Assembly: GCA_013215505.1 (NCBI GenBank)
Contig: JABSQZ010000003.1
Coordinates: forward strand, 180,517-244,516
Source of the DNA: Oceanospirillaceae bacterium
GTDB taxonomy: Bacteria; Pseudomonadota; Gammaproteobacteria; Pseudomonadales; Balneatricaceae
Length of the DNA: 64,000 nt
Reading direction: 5' to 3'
Shown piece by piece: positions 1-8,958 of the stretch. The translations under genes were made by a program, and so were the position numbers. The notes under the pieces were generated by a model. That model was not told the DNA's origin, searched no databases, and saw only the letters and a program-made list of their open reading frames with translations. Each line of letters begins with the position of its first letter. Position 1 is the first letter of the stretch.

Positions 1-836
1 TCAGTGCCAGAGACAAAGCCTATATAGAAGCGGTGAAAGACTCTTATCCGGAATTAGTGGATCTCACTGTCTCTTCGGAAATTGTGCCTATGGTGTACAT
101 GAAAGTACAAATAACTGAGTTGGGAAATAAGGCCTCTGAGAACTTAGGTATTAAGTGGGATATTAGTACCGAAAGTACTAATCCAGTGGGCAGTTTTACC
201 ACCTTAGGTAATTTCAAAAATAGTATTACCGGCGGTATTAGCGGGGATATCAATGTCACTATCAGTGCGGCAATCAGTGATGGAAGTGCGCTGTTACTCG
301 CTTCACCGACTTTAAGCGCTCTGAGTGGCAGCGAGGCTGATTTTTTCGCCGGCGGCTCTTTTCCGATTAAAGTGATCAACGATGGTAAAACCAGTATTGA
401 ATTTAAAGACTACGGTCTGAGTCTTAAAATTAAGCCAGTAGTCGGTGCCAATAACAGAATAACAACTTCTATCGCCACTGAGCTGAGTGATATTGACAGG
501 TCGGTAGCAGTAGATGGAATACCCGGCGTCACTAGTCGTAAAACGGCTACTCAGGTCTCTCTGGAACCCGGGCAGACATTTGCCATCAGTGGTTTAATCA
601 ACAGAAGCATGAGTCGCGACGTCACCCGTTTTCCCTACCTCAGCAAAGTGCCAATATTTGGGGCACTGTTTAAATCGAAAAATTTCATCAATAATAAATC
701 TAACTTAGTCATTTTCATCACCCCTTACATTGTTTCCCAAAGTAGCGACATCAACCAGCAACAATTAAAGCTGGCAGAAAACTTGAAAGCCGACTACTTG
801 GATGAAACTGAGTTCAATTTGGAGATCATAGAATAA
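1..836 (+). CDS. cpaC: Tad/Flp pilus secretin (CpaC/RcpA family), 3' part
   Basis: The reading frame is open from the first bases of the window, so the true start lies upstream and only the C-terminal 277 or so residues are seen. This is the outer-membrane secretin channel through which a Tad pilus or its substrate leaves the cell. The part present is the secretin core: a segment with LASPTLSALSGSEADFFAGG, then GQTFAISGLI and RFPYLSKVPIFGALFKS followed by NLVIFITPYIV, the typical secretin C-terminal signature. A GTG at 33 is inside the frame and is unlikely to be the start. The stop overlaps the next gene's ATG (TAATG), which implies translational coupling with the ATPase gene. Family assignment rests on these motifs and on the Tad neighbours. 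Confidence 0.9.
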   Translation, partial: SARDKAYIEAVKDSYPELVDLTVSSEIVPMVYMKVQITELGNKASENLGIKWDISTESTNPVGSFTTLGNFKNSITGGISGDINVTISAAISDGSALLLASPTLSALSGSEADFFAGGSFPIKVINDGKTSIEFKDYGLSLKIKPVVGANNRITTSIATELSDIDRSVAVDGIPGVTSRKTATQVSLEPGQTFAISGLINRSMSRDVTRFPYLSKVPIFGALFKSKNFINNKSNLVIFITPYIVSQSSDINQQQLKLAENLKADYLDETEFNLEIIE

Positions 837-2551
837 TGTTTGAAGTTGTTGTGATCACAGACAAGGGAGCGAATATTGAGCGGGTGCGCTGTACGCTTCG
901 CCATTGCACTATTGGCAAGTCGCGAGACAATTTAGTACAAATTCGTGGCTGGCGGGTTGCACAAGTGCACTGCAAGGTGGAACTGACCGACAAGGGATTG
1001 TATGTAGAAGATGTTAGCGAGGGCTCAGGCATCTCCGTCAATGGCAATAAAGTACCCTTCTACGGGCCGATAAGAAGTTCAGATGTGATTAGTATCGGTA
1101 GCTATGATTTTCGTTTGGGAGCGGTAGAAGATAAGCAGGCAGACTCGGTAAATATATCGCCAAGTGATAATAAGGCGCAGCCGCAGGTGACCAAAGTGGC
1201 CGCGGATGAAGATTGGAGCATGCAGACCTTTATCGGTGGGGCCCTAAACGAAAAAGCCCCCGAGGACAGGGCGGGAGAGATCGAGCGGCAGCGGATGTTT
1301 ATGTGGCGCAACCGTATTCACCAGGAAGTGCTGCGGATGATGGATCTTAAGCGCACGGATGTAGGTGCTATGGACGCAGACGAGTTGCGTCAGAAAGTGG
1401 AAGCGCTAATAGACGACGCCCTTGAGAGTATGGGTGGGGAAATCCCGGATAACATCGATGTTACCGAGCTTAAAACCTCAGTGCTGAACGAGGCTGTGGG
1501 ACTTGGACCGCTGGAAGAATTATTAGCTGATGATGAAATCAGCGAAATAATGGTCAATGCCTTCGATGATATATACATCGAGAAAAACGGCAAGTTGATG
1601 CGCAGCGATATCGCCTTTAGCTCCGATGCAGCAGTGATGTCGGCCATTGAACGTATCGTATCGCCGCTGGGGCGGCGCATTGATGAGAGCTCGCCGATGG
1701 TCGATGCCCGACTTCCGGATGGTTCCAGAGTGAATGCGATCATCCCTCCATTGGCATTGCGTGGACCGACACTGACCATCCGAAAATTTTCCAAGAAAAA
1801 GTTAAACGCCGAAGATTTGATGAACTTTGGCACTATTAACCAGCCTATGGCTACTTTTTTACAGATGGCGGTGGAGCAGCACTGTAATATTATTATCTCG
1901 GGGGGCACAGGCTCAGGTAAAACCACGCTGTTGAATATTATGTCTAATTTTATTCCGCAAACTGAGCGGATTATTACCGTGGAAGATGCGGCCGAACTGA
2001 AACTGGTACAACCGCATGTGGTCTCGCTGGAGTCGCGCCCGGCAAACCTGGAGGGTAAGGGGGCGATTCCGATTCGCGATTTAGTCAGAAACTGTCTGCG
2101 CATGCGTCCGGATCGTATTGTCGTCGGAGAGTGTCGCGGCGGAGAGGCACTGGATATGTTAACCGCGATGAATACCGGACACGACGGATCGTTAACCACA
2201 GTGCATGCCAATACCCCCAGAGACGTTATTTCCCGGCTCGAAGTGATGGTAATGATGGCGGGTATGGATTTACCCGCCAGGGCTATTCGCGAGCAAATCG
2301 CCTCGGCGGTACATGTGATCGTACAGCAGAGCCGTCTGGCTGATGGCAGTCGTAAAATAACCCACATCTCGGAAATTACCGGGATGGAAGGCAATACAGT
2401 GCAGCTCAATGATATTTTTGTCTACCAGCAGGAGGGGTTTGACGAGTCTGGCAAAGTGGTGGGCCAGTTCCAGCCAACAGGCCAGGTACCGCAGTTTTAC
2501 GAATCGCTGCGATCCAGAGGGATTAAAGTCGATATGAGTATTTTTGGGTGA
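836..2551 (+). CDS. cpaF: FHA domain-CpaF/TadA secretion ATPase fusion
   Basis: 571 residues. Residues about 1-100 form an FHA-like domain (IGKSRDNL, then VHCKVE, then DVSEGSGISVNG); the rest is a CpaF/TadA-type secretion ATPase that powers Tad pilus assembly at the inner membrane. The Walker A motif GGTGSGKTT is near residue 356, followed by VEDAAEL, the Asp/His-box region and VVGECRGGEALDMLTAMNTGHDG. Ordinary CpaF proteins lack the FHA part. In the FHA domain the residues that normally contact phosphothreonine look replaced: GR is GK (27-28), the Ser before H45 is Ala42, and the Asn of NGT is Ser64. It may therefore bind a partner without phosphate. The start overlaps the secretin stop, and the stop overlaps the tadB ATG. 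Confidence 0.93.
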   Translation: MFEVVVITDKGANIERVRCTLRHCTIGKSRDNLVQIRGWRVAQVHCKVELTDKGLYVEDVSEGSGISVNGNKVPFYGPIRSSDVISIGSYDFRLGAVEDKQADSVNISPSDNKAQPQVTKVAADEDWSMQTFIGGALNEKAPEDRAGEIERQRMFMWRNRIHQEVLRMMDLKRTDVGAMDADELRQKVEALIDDALESMGGEIPDNIDVTELKTSVLNEAVGLGPLEELLADDEISEIMVNAFDDIYIEKNGKLMRSDIAFSSDAAVMSAIERIVSPLGRRIDESSPMVDARLPDGSRVNAIIPPLALRGPTLTIRKFSKKKLNAEDLMNFGTINQPMATFLQMAVEQHCNIIISGGTGSGKTTLLNIMSNFIPQTERIITVEDAAELKLVQPHVVSLESRPANLEGKGAIPIRDLVRNCLRMRPDRIVVGECRGGEALDMLTAMNTGHDGSLTTVHANTPRDVISRLEVMVMMAGMDLPARAIREQIASAVHVIVQQSRLADGSRKITHISEITGMEGNTVQLNDIFVYQQEGFDESGKVVGQFQPTGQVPQFYESLRSRGIKVDMSIFG

Positions 2552-3429
2552 TGAAGACTCTGGCCGATCTGGCGACGGATACACTATTCTGGTTGTCGCT
2601 GGCGGCAGTGTTTTCTTGCGTCGCTATTATCGGCTGGTTGCTGGTGCGCAGAGCCAATGTCTTTATGAAGGACTATCAATCGGTGTTTAAAGAGACAGCC
2701 ACCGGTAACCTGGAAGATATGTACTTGTTTATCGATCCGCAGCAGTTGTTTATCGCCAATATAGTAGCGCTGCTGTTGGTGCCGATATTGGCCTACCTTT
2801 TCACTGGCAATTTTAGCATTGCGCTGTTGGTGATTGCGGTGCTGATCGTGATCCCCTTTATGGCCTACAAAAGCATGCGTAAGAAGCGCTTGAAAAAGTT
2901 TGAACAGCAATTGCCGGATGTTCTGGTGATGATCAGCGGAGCGCTGGCCTCTGGTTCAAGTTTAAACATGGCGTTACAGAGTGTCATGTTAGAGCAGCAA
3001 GCGCCTATCTCTCAAGAATTCATGTTGTTTGTCCGCGAACAGCGCATCGGGGTCGACTTTGATACTTCGCTGCGCAATATGGAGCGGCGAATTCCGTTGT
3101 TGGACTTTTCGATGTTCTCTGCTGCGATGCGCATCTCCCGGGAAGTAGGCGGGGATTTGGGGGAAGTATTATCGACCCTCGCCGATACGCTGCGGCGCAA
3201 GTCCTCCATGGAGGGCAAAATAGATGCCCTCACCGCTCAGGGGCGGATGCAGGGAATAGTGATGACCGGACTGCCTATTTTACTGGGTGGTCTGTTGTTC
3301 ACTTTAGAACCTGAGGCGATGAGTAAGCTCTTTACCACGCCGATGGGCTGGGGACTACTGTCGGTGATAGTAGTAATGGAAGTGTTAGGTTATATCTTTA
3401 TTTCAAAGATCACTAGCATCGATGTATAA
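2551..3429 (+). CDS. tadB: Tad inner-membrane platform protein TadB
   Basis: 292 residues with T2SSF-type topology: two hydrophobic segments near the N-terminal third, a cytoplasmic stretch (KKRLKKFEQQLPDVLVMISGALASG, a hallmark of TadB), and C-terminal membrane segments. It forms part of the inner-membrane platform on which the CpaF ATPase acts. I chose the ATG at 2551, which overlaps the ATPase stop (TGATG); a GTG one codon upstream is also possible. The gene lies in the order cpaF-tadB-tadC, as in most Tad loci. Confidence 0.92.
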   Translation: MKTLADLATDTLFWLSLAAVFSCVAIIGWLLVRRANVFMKDYQSVFKETATGNLEDMYLFIDPQQLFIANIVALLLVPILAYLFTGNFSIALLVIAVLIVIPFMAYKSMRKKRLKKFEQQLPDVLVMISGALASGSSLNMALQSVMLEQQAPISQEFMLFVREQRIGVDFDTSLRNMERRIPLLDFSMFSAAMRISREVGGDLGEVLSTLADTLRRKSSMEGKIDALTAQGRMQGIVMTGLPILLGGLLFTLEPEAMSKLFTTPMGWGLLSVIVVMEVLGYIFISKITSIDV

Positions 3430-3471
3430 GTTAACGGCACATATTGACAGACCAAGGGAGTGCCCAATAGC

Positions 3472-4362
3472 ATGTTTGAAATGACCCTGGAGTTAGTCTA
3501 TCTCGGCGCAATTATTGCCATTGGGGTAAGTATTATGTTGCTGTTTTACCTGGCTCAGAAGGCTATGCCCGAACAACCGGAAGATGTGCGTACCTATATG
3601 GATCCGCTTCCCGGTGGCCTAAAGCTTATCTGGCCATTTGTGATGATGGTGAGTGTGCTGGTGGAGATGCTTTACAGCAACAGTTATTTAGATTCCGTGG
3701 AAAAGAAATTACAGCATACCGGAGTGAGCTACATACTGACCGCAGAGCAATTTATTGCACTGCGCTACGTCTCTGCAGCTATCTGCACACTGTTGACATT
3801 ACTGGTGTTGCTGTCGTTAAAAAATGTTCAGGAGATATGGCTGTTTCTTAGTCTGGCTCTGCTGGGTGGGTTCATGTTCCCCTCTGTGTGGTTGTCCGAT
3901 ACCCGAAAACGCCGGGAGCTACAGGTGATCAGGGCGCTGCCTATCTATCTGGATTTTACCACTATGGCGGTAGAGGCCGGGCTAAACTTATCCGGGGCTA
4001 TGCAGCAGGCATTAAACAAGGGCCCCAAGGGAGCGCTGCGCAATGAGTTTAGCATTGTCATGCGGGATATGCGCTCGGGTGTGACCAGGGCCGAAGCGCT
4101 AAAGCGGATGGATGCGAGGTTGCAGGTGGACGATATAACCCGCTTTGTGAATGCGATGATCCAGGCGGAAAAAATGGGCTCGAGCATGGCGAAAACCTTG
4201 CGGATCCAATCTGAACAGCGCCGTACCGAGCGCTTTCAGCGGGCCGAAAAAAAAGCCATGGAGGCACCGGTGAAATTAGTCTTTCCACTGATAGTATTTA
4301 TCTTTCCTGTGACTTTTATGGTGTTGGGTTTTCCGATTGCCATGAAATTTATGTCCATGTAG
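3472..4362 (+). CDS. tadC: Tad inner-membrane platform protein TadC
   Basis: 296 residues, the second T2SSF-type platform protein. It has an N-terminal membrane segment, two more around the middle, the motif LPIYLDFTTMAVEAGLNLSGA typical of TadC, and C-terminal hydrophobic segments. It is expected to pair with TadB to anchor the secretion ATPase. The ATG at 3472 lies about 11 bases after AGGGAG (3455-3460), so I prefer it over the GTG at 3460, which would sit on top of that ribosome site. The short gap to tadB contains no terminator, so one transcript is likely. Confidence 0.92.
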   Translation: MFEMTLELVYLGAIIAIGVSIMLLFYLAQKAMPEQPEDVRTYMDPLPGGLKLIWPFVMMVSVLVEMLYSNSYLDSVEKKLQHTGVSYILTAEQFIALRYVSAAICTLLTLLVLLSLKNVQEIWLFLSLALLGGFMFPSVWLSDTRKRRELQVIRALPIYLDFTTMAVEAGLNLSGAMQQALNKGPKGALRNEFSIVMRDMRSGVTRAEALKRMDARLQVDDITRFVNAMIQAEKMGSSMAKTLRIQSEQRRTERFQRAEKKAMEAPVKLVFPLIVFIFPVTFMVLGFPIAMKFMSM

Positions 4363-4375
4363 TTAAAGGAAGAGT

Positions 4376-4732
4376 ATGCAGCAGCGGGAGATGCACTTTA
4401 ATGGCAGCATTGTATTACAGATTTGGATTACCCAAAGCTTTAGGGAGCGTAATCGCGGTCTGTTGGCGCTGCCGGGCCTGGAGCCTGGGCAGGGGTTGTT
4501 AATCACTCCCTGTCGCTCAATTCATACTTTTGCCATGGGCTATAGCCTAGATGTACTGTATTTGGATAGAGGTTTAAAGATAGTTAAAATTGTTGAACAT
4601 ATGCAGCGAAACCGCATGTCCATGGCCCTGTTAGCGCACAGTACTTTAGAAATCAACGCCGGAGAAGTGCAGCGCCTGGGGTTAAAGGTGGCAATGCAAG
4701 GTGAGTTAAGCATATTTTGCCAGAGTGCTTAG
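4376..4732 (+). CDS. DUF192 family protein
   Basis: 118 residues. The family signature is clear: RNRGLLAL, then GQGLLITPCRSIHTFAMGYSLDVLYLD, then a C-terminal LEINAGEVQRLGLKVAMQGEL. DUF192 (COG1430) proteins are small beta-rich domains of unknown biochemical function, often with a signal peptide; no convincing signal peptide is seen here, so a cytoplasmic location is likely. The ATG follows AAAGGAAGAG. It sits 13 bases after tadC and just before a Tad-type lipoprotein gene, so it appears to belong to the pilus operon. What it does there is unknown. Confidence 0.85.
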   Translation: MQQREMHFNGSIVLQIWITQSFRERNRGLLALPGLEPGQGLLITPCRSIHTFAMGYSLDVLYLDRGLKIVKIVEHMQRNRMSMALLAHSTLEINAGEVQRLGLKVAMQGELSIFCQSA

Positions 4733-4802
4733 CCGCAGTAATACAGAGATTATATTGGACTTGTTTGGGTGTTACCCAATGAATATATCAGTGGAGTTAA
4801 TA

Positions 4803-5276
4803 ATGAAAAGCAGTCAGTGGGTAGTATTGGGGTTATGTGTGTTGTTAAGCGCTTGTAATTCTTTACAGCAAAAGCCTCAGGCCGAAGGAGAGCTTAGCAA
4901 AGGGGCGAGTGAATATCAGCACAACTTAGACAGGGCAGATGCAAGCTATCTGGGTAGGGAATATAGCCAGGCCTTGAGCCAGTATCAAAGTATTCATGAC
5001 GATTACCCTCAAGACCTGCATGTGTTATTTCGTATTGGCAATATTTATAGCCATTTAGATAAGCCTAAAGAGGCGATAATAGCGTATGAGAAGGTACTGG
5101 CGGTGGATACAAAAAAGAGCAAAGCCTGGTATAACTTAGGGGTAAGTTACATGCAACAAAGTGCTAAAATCTGGCGGCATATGAGTGAGCAGATAGACCC
5201 CAAAGATCCACTTTATAAGTCGTCAAAACATTACAGTCGTGGCATGTCAGAACTTATTAATCCTGATAAATCTTAA
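4803..5276 (+). CDS. tadD: TPR lipoprotein, TadD-like
   Basis: 157 residues. The N-terminus is a lipoprotein signal with lipobox LLSAC, followed by two to three TPR helices pairs (ALSQYQSIHDDYPQDLHVLFRIGNIY and KPKEAIIAYEKVLAVD). TadD-type TPR lipoproteins act as pilotins or assembly factors for the Tad machinery, probably for the secretin. The ATG at 4803 directly precedes the signal peptide and has GGAG about 6 bases upstream; the frame stays open upstream to 4725, but those residues would mask the signal. Gene name by family and position only. Confidence 0.75.
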   Translation: MKSSQWVVLGLCVLLSACNSLQQKPQAEGELSKGASEYQHNLDRADASYLGREYSQALSQYQSIHDDYPQDLHVLFRIGNIYSHLDKPKEAIIAYEKVLAVDTKKSKAWYNLGVSYMQQSAKIWRHMSEQIDPKDPLYKSSKHYSRGMSELINPDKS

Positions 5277-5294
5277 CTAAAGAGTAACTAGCCA

Positions 5295-6038
5295 ATGTTT
5301 TATCAGCGCGGCCAGGCGATGGTTGAGATGGTGGTGATCTCCTTTGTTACCTTGCTGTTGCTGTTTAGTATTATCCAGTTTGCGCTGCTCTATAACGCCA
5401 AAACAGTACTCAACTATGCGGCCTTCGAAGCGGCCCGGATCGGTGCGCTAAATTACTCGCATCCACAGTCGATGCGCATGGCACTGGCACAGAAACTGGC
5501 CATCTTAGAGCCTGTCGACAGTGACCCAAATGATACAAGCTATCAAAAACTGGTTGATCAGCAAACTGCTTTTATGAGCAATTTTGATAGTATCGCCTGT
5601 ATTCGAAGAGTTAACCCACCAAGCTCTTCCTCTCACTGGGTTGGAAACCAGCTAGCTGCTCAAACCAGCAGCAGTATCGTCAATGATCATTTAGTGCATC
5701 GTGATGCAACGCCTCTAGGGGACCCACTGCAATCAATCCAAGACGCCAACCTATTGAAAATATCGGTGACTTACTGCCCTAAAATGATAGTGCCTATTGT
5801 CTCGACGGCGATCAAAAGGTTGATGCTGGTGGCGTATCATGACAGTGATCCCGACCCTATCGATGGCTGGGAGGTAACGGCCGACCCGATCAGTTTTCAT
5901 AAACAGTGCTATGAGAATGACCGCTTTCCGATGGTGGCGCAGGCGCTCGTCAGGATGCACACTCCGGCGGGTAAATACGGTTATAGCGATACAGATTGTG
6001 AAGAACTGACTCGTCTCTCGCAACAGTTGGGGCCCTAA
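5295..6038 (+). CDS. tadE: TadE-like pseudopilin
   Basis: 247 residues. The short basic N-terminus (QRGQAMVEMVVISFVTLLLLFSIIQFALLY) is the class III prepilin pattern of TadE: Gly-Gln before a Glu at mature position 5 and a long hydrophobic helix. The helix is followed by the TadE-typical NAKTVLNYAAFEAARIGAL. Such minor pseudopilins are cleaved by the TadV/CpaA peptidase, which is not in the window. The rest is an extracytoplasmic domain with several cysteines. Only one TadE-type protein is encoded here; the major Flp pilin and TadF/TadG must lie upstream or elsewhere if present. Confidence 0.88.
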   Translation: MFYQRGQAMVEMVVISFVTLLLLFSIIQFALLYNAKTVLNYAAFEAARIGALNYSHPQSMRMALAQKLAILEPVDSDPNDTSYQKLVDQQTAFMSNFDSIACIRRVNPPSSSSHWVGNQLAAQTSSSIVNDHLVHRDATPLGDPLQSIQDANLLKISVTYCPKMIVPIVSTAIKRLMLVAYHDSDPDPIDGWEVTADPISFHKQCYENDRFPMVAQALVRMHTPAGKYGYSDTDCEELTRLSQQLGP

Positions 6039-6045
6039 GCTAAGA

Positions 6046-6831
6046 ATGGCTAACTCCAGGAGCTCAATGTATCAATATTCCGCCAGTACGGATAAAGGCA
6101 CGGTCTATCAGACTAACCAGGACGCACTGGACTTTGATCGCAAACATTGCTGTTTCGTGGTCGCGGACGGTGTCGGAGGGTATCAGTCGGGAGAGGTTGC
6201 AAGTGCGTTCGCGGTGCAACAATTGATGCAACAGCAAGCTGGACTCGCCGAAGCGGGATTGACTGGAAAGCAGGCTGAGTCTGCTCTCAGTGCAATACTG
6301 CAGGCGACTAACCGCCGTTTAATTAACATAGCGGCTGGTCAGCAACTGTCTATGGGAACCACTGTTGTGACTGGCATAATACGTCAGCGAACATTGCACT
6401 ACACCCATGTGGGGGATTCGCGGTTGTACTTACTGCGCAAGGGGTTGCTGGCTCAGTTAACAAGGGACGACAGCCTAAAGGAGCAAATGCTGGATCTGGT
6501 CGCTGGCGACCTTGCAGCCGTTGAACAGCATGTGCCCAGTAATATAGTGACGCAGGCGATGGGGTTGACTGACCCCCTGGTGGTCAATTACGGGAGGTGT
6601 GAGCTGCGCTGCGGAGACCTGCTGTTGTGCTCCACCGATGGATTACACGATGTGTTAGAGCACAGTCAATTAGAGCAGGCGCTAAAATCTATTAATCACT
6701 TACCCAGTGGTGCCAGACATTTGGTCGATTTGGCATTGAATAATGGCAGCAGAGATAACATCAGTGCATTGCTGATCAGGGTGTCAATGCACTGGTATGA
6801 AAGGCTAATAGAAAAACTGCGCAGATACTGA
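6046..6831 (+). CDS. PP2C-family serine/threonine protein phosphatase
   Basis: 261 residues covering one complete PP2C domain: NQDALDF near residue 26, VVADGVGGYQSGEVAS around 40-55, GDSRLYLLR around 124, CSTDGLHD around 198 and GSRDNISALL near the end. The metal-binding aspartates are all present, so it should be an active Mn/Mg-dependent phosphatase. It begins 7 bases after tadE and is probably co-transcribed with the Tad genes. No Ser/Thr kinase gene is visible in the window. An alternative ATG at 6067 follows AGGAG very closely, so the exact start is uncertain. PP2C-FHA pairs are known from type VI secretion, which suggests phospho-control here, but the local FHA domain looks degenerate. 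Confidence 0.9.
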   Translation: MANSRSSMYQYSASTDKGTVYQTNQDALDFDRKHCCFVVADGVGGYQSGEVASAFAVQQLMQQQAGLAEAGLTGKQAESALSAILQATNRRLINIAAGQQLSMGTTVVTGIIRQRTLHYTHVGDSRLYLLRKGLLAQLTRDDSLKEQMLDLVAGDLAAVEQHVPSNIVTQAMGLTDPLVVNYGRCELRCGDLLLCSTDGLHDVLEHSQLEQALKSINHLPSGARHLVDLALNNGSRDNISALLIRVSMHWYERLIEKLRRY

Positions 6832-6982
6832 TTTAACCCCAGTCAAAAAGTATCTAATTAGCACTGTTGTTTATTCAGTCGATATCAGCGAAAATAGCCG
6901 CATTCAAAATATGCCTCACTTCAAGCTCTGCGACATTCCAGCTCTATGACGGCATCAGACCTCAATTTAGAAGATACTTATC

Positions 6983-8569
6983 ATGTCAATTACTACCACA
7001 GCGCTTGAAGTTTCCAAGCGTAGAACCTTTGCTATTATCTCGCACCCCGACGCAGGTAAAACTACTATTACTGAAAAGCTGTTGCTGCTGGGTAATTTGA
7101 TCCAAAAAGCCGGAACAGTCAAAGGCAAAAAGAGTGATCGTCACGCGACTTCCGACTGGATGACCATGGAGAAAGACCGCGGTATCTCTATTACTTCATC
7201 GGTGATGCAGTTCCACTGGAATGATAAGGTTGTCAACCTGTTGGATACTCCGGGTCACGAAGATTTCTCAGAGGATACTTACCGTACCTTGACTGCGGTA
7301 GACAGTGCCCTGATGGTGGTAGATGGTGCCAAAGGGGTGGAAGCTCGGACGATTAAGTTAATGGATGTCTGCCGTTTGCGCGATACGCCGATCTTTTCCT
7401 TTGTCAACAAGATGGACCGCGATATTCGCGACCCTATCGAGTTACTGGATGAGATAGAAAGTGTCCTGAAAATCGCGGCAGCACCGATTAACTGGCCAAT
7501 TGGCATGAGTAATTTCTTCAAAGGCGTGTATAACTTAGTCACAGATGAAATTCATGTTTACACCCCTGGCAAGGGGGCGGTGCTGCCTATAGATATCCGC
7601 ATTCAAGGCCTGCAGTCAGACGCGGCCAGGGAGCTGATGGGTGATCTGTATGACGACTTTATCGATGAAATCGAATTGGTTAAGGGCGCGACTAATGAGT
7701 TTGATCGCGACTTGTTCTTAGCCGGAGAGCTGACTCCGGTATTCTTTGGCACCGCACTAGGTAACTTTGGCGTTAAAGAAATGTTAGATGGCTACACTGA
7801 CTTTGCGCCGCCACCTATCTCCAGATCGACAGTCAGCCGGGTGGTGGAAGCTGATGAGGAGAAATTCTCAGGTTTTATATTTAAGATTCAAGCGAATATG
7901 GATCCCAAGCACCGTGACCGCATCGCCTTTATGCGTATTTGCTCAGGTAACTACAGTAAAGGTATGAAAATGCGTCACTGTCGGATCAAAAAAGATGTGA
8001 AAGTCGCCGACGCCGTGACCTTTTTAGCAGGGGATAGGGAGAGTGTTGAAGAGGCCTGGTCCGGTGACATTATCGGATTGCACAATCACGGTACTATCCA
8101 GATAGGCGATACTTTTACCGCAGGAGAAGAGCTTAAATATACCGGTATTCCACATTTTGCCCCAGAGTTATTCAAGCGGGTGCGCTCGGTTGATCCGCTC
8201 AAAGCCAAACAGTTGCGTAAAGGTTTACAGCAGTTGGCAGAAGAGGGGGCTGTGCAATTGTTCCAGCCGCTGAAAAATAATGATTTGATATTAGGTGCCG
8301 TCGGTGTGCTGCAGTTTGAAGTGGTTATGTTCAGGCTGCAAGACGAATACAAGGTAGAATGTTTGTACGAGACAATATCTGTGCAGACCGCCCGTTGGGT
8401 CGAGTGCGGTGACGCCAAAATGTTAGAGGAGTTCAACCGCAAGGGTCATGAAAACCTGGCAATTGATGGCGGTGGCCTACTGACTTACCTGGCACCTACA
8501 AGAGTCAATTTGAGCTTAACCGAAGAGCGCTGGCCGGATGTACAATTCCGCGCTACCCGGGAGCATTAA
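6983..8569 (+). CDS. prfC: Peptide chain release factor 3
   Basis: 528 residues, the normal length for RF3, a ribosomal GTPase that recycles RF1/RF2 after peptide release. The G domain has HPDAGKTT (21-28), the switch region [23 protein letters not shown] and NKMDRD. It is followed by the beta-barrel domains and an RF3-type C-terminus ending in [12 protein letters not shown]. The ATG is preceded by AGAAGA. It has its own strong terminator and is not coupled to the Tad operon, from which 151 bases separate it; no clear promoter was identified in that gap. Confidence 0.98.
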   Translation: MSITTTALEVSKRRTFAIISHPDAGKTTITEKLLLLGNLIQKAGTVKGKKSDRHATSDWMTMEKDRGISITSSVMQFHWNDKVVNLLDTPGHEDFSEDTYRTLTAVDSALMVVDGAKGVEARTIKLMDVCRLRDTPIFSFVNKMDRDIRDPIELLDEIESVLKIAAAPINWPIGMSNFFKGVYNLVTDEIHVYTPGKGAVLPIDIRIQGLQSDAARELMGDLYDDFIDEIELVKGATNEFDRDLFLAGELTPVFFGTALGNFGVKEMLDGYTDFAPPPISRSTVSRVVEADEEKFSGFIFKIQANMDPKHRDRIAFMRICSGNYSKGMKMRHCRIKKDVKVADAVTFLAGDRESVEEAWSGDIIGLHNHGTIQIGDTFTAGEELKYTGIPHFAPELFKRVRSVDPLKAKQLRKGLQQLAEEGAVQLFQPLKNNDLILGAVGVLQFEVVMFRLQDEYKVECLYETISVQTARWVECGDAKMLEEFNRKGHENLAIDGGGLLTYLAPTRVNLSLTEERWPDVQFRATREH

Positions 8570-8590
8570 AACTCCGGGCTCACTGCAACA

Positions 8591-8623
8591 TAAAAAAAGG
8601 CTACTTTCAGTAGCCTTTTTTTA
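8591..8623 (+). terminator. Rho-independent terminator after prfC
   Basis: AAAAAAAGGCTA, loop CTTTCAG, TAGCCTTTTTTTA: a near-perfect inverted repeat with an A tract before and a T tract after it, so it could work on both strands. It lies 22 bases after the prfC stop and abuts the first copy of the tandem repeat. Confidence 0.93.
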
Positions 8624-8624
8624 T

Positions 8625-8894
8625 GTTCAGGACGAACAGTAGTAGCGGTGGCATGGATGCCAAAGAGCGATAGGTTCAGGACGAACAGTAGTAGCGGTGG
8701 CATGGATGCCAAAGAGCGCTATGTTCAGGACGAACAGTAGTAGCGGTGGCATGGATGCCAAAGAGCGATAGGTTCAGGACGAACAGTAGTAGCGGTGGCA
8801 TGGATGCCAAAGAGCGCTATGTTCAGGACGAACAGTAGTAGCGGTGGCATGGATGCCAAAGAGCGATAGGTTCAGGACGAACAGTAGTAGCGGT
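8625..8894. repeat. Six-copy 49-bp tandem repeat
   Basis: Copies begin with GTTCAGGACGAACAGTAG at 8625, 8674, 8723, 8772, 8821 and 8870, a strict period of 49. The last copy stops after about 25 bases at CGGT. Each full unit contains the hairpin GGCAT-GG-ATGCC. The junctions alternate: copies 1, 3 and 5 end GCGATAG and copies 2 and 4 end GCGCTAT, which gives a 98-bp higher-order unit. The period is not a multiple of three and the array has no convincing ORF. There are no unique spacers. It lies between the prfC terminator and the TatD-family gene. Confidence 0.97.
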
Positions 8895-8958
8895 TATTTG
8901 CGCGCTGGCGTTATTATCAATGGCAAATAATCCAGCCACTGAACAATAGAGAGTTGCG

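Noticed and set aside
1390..2409. 339-codon open frame antisense to cpaF
   Set aside because: It lies opposite a strongly supported ATPase gene, has low-complexity Ser/Ile content and no ribosome site.
8625..8894. CRISPR array
   Set aside because: The units are tandem and contiguous with a fixed 49-bp period; there are no unique spacers and no cas genes.
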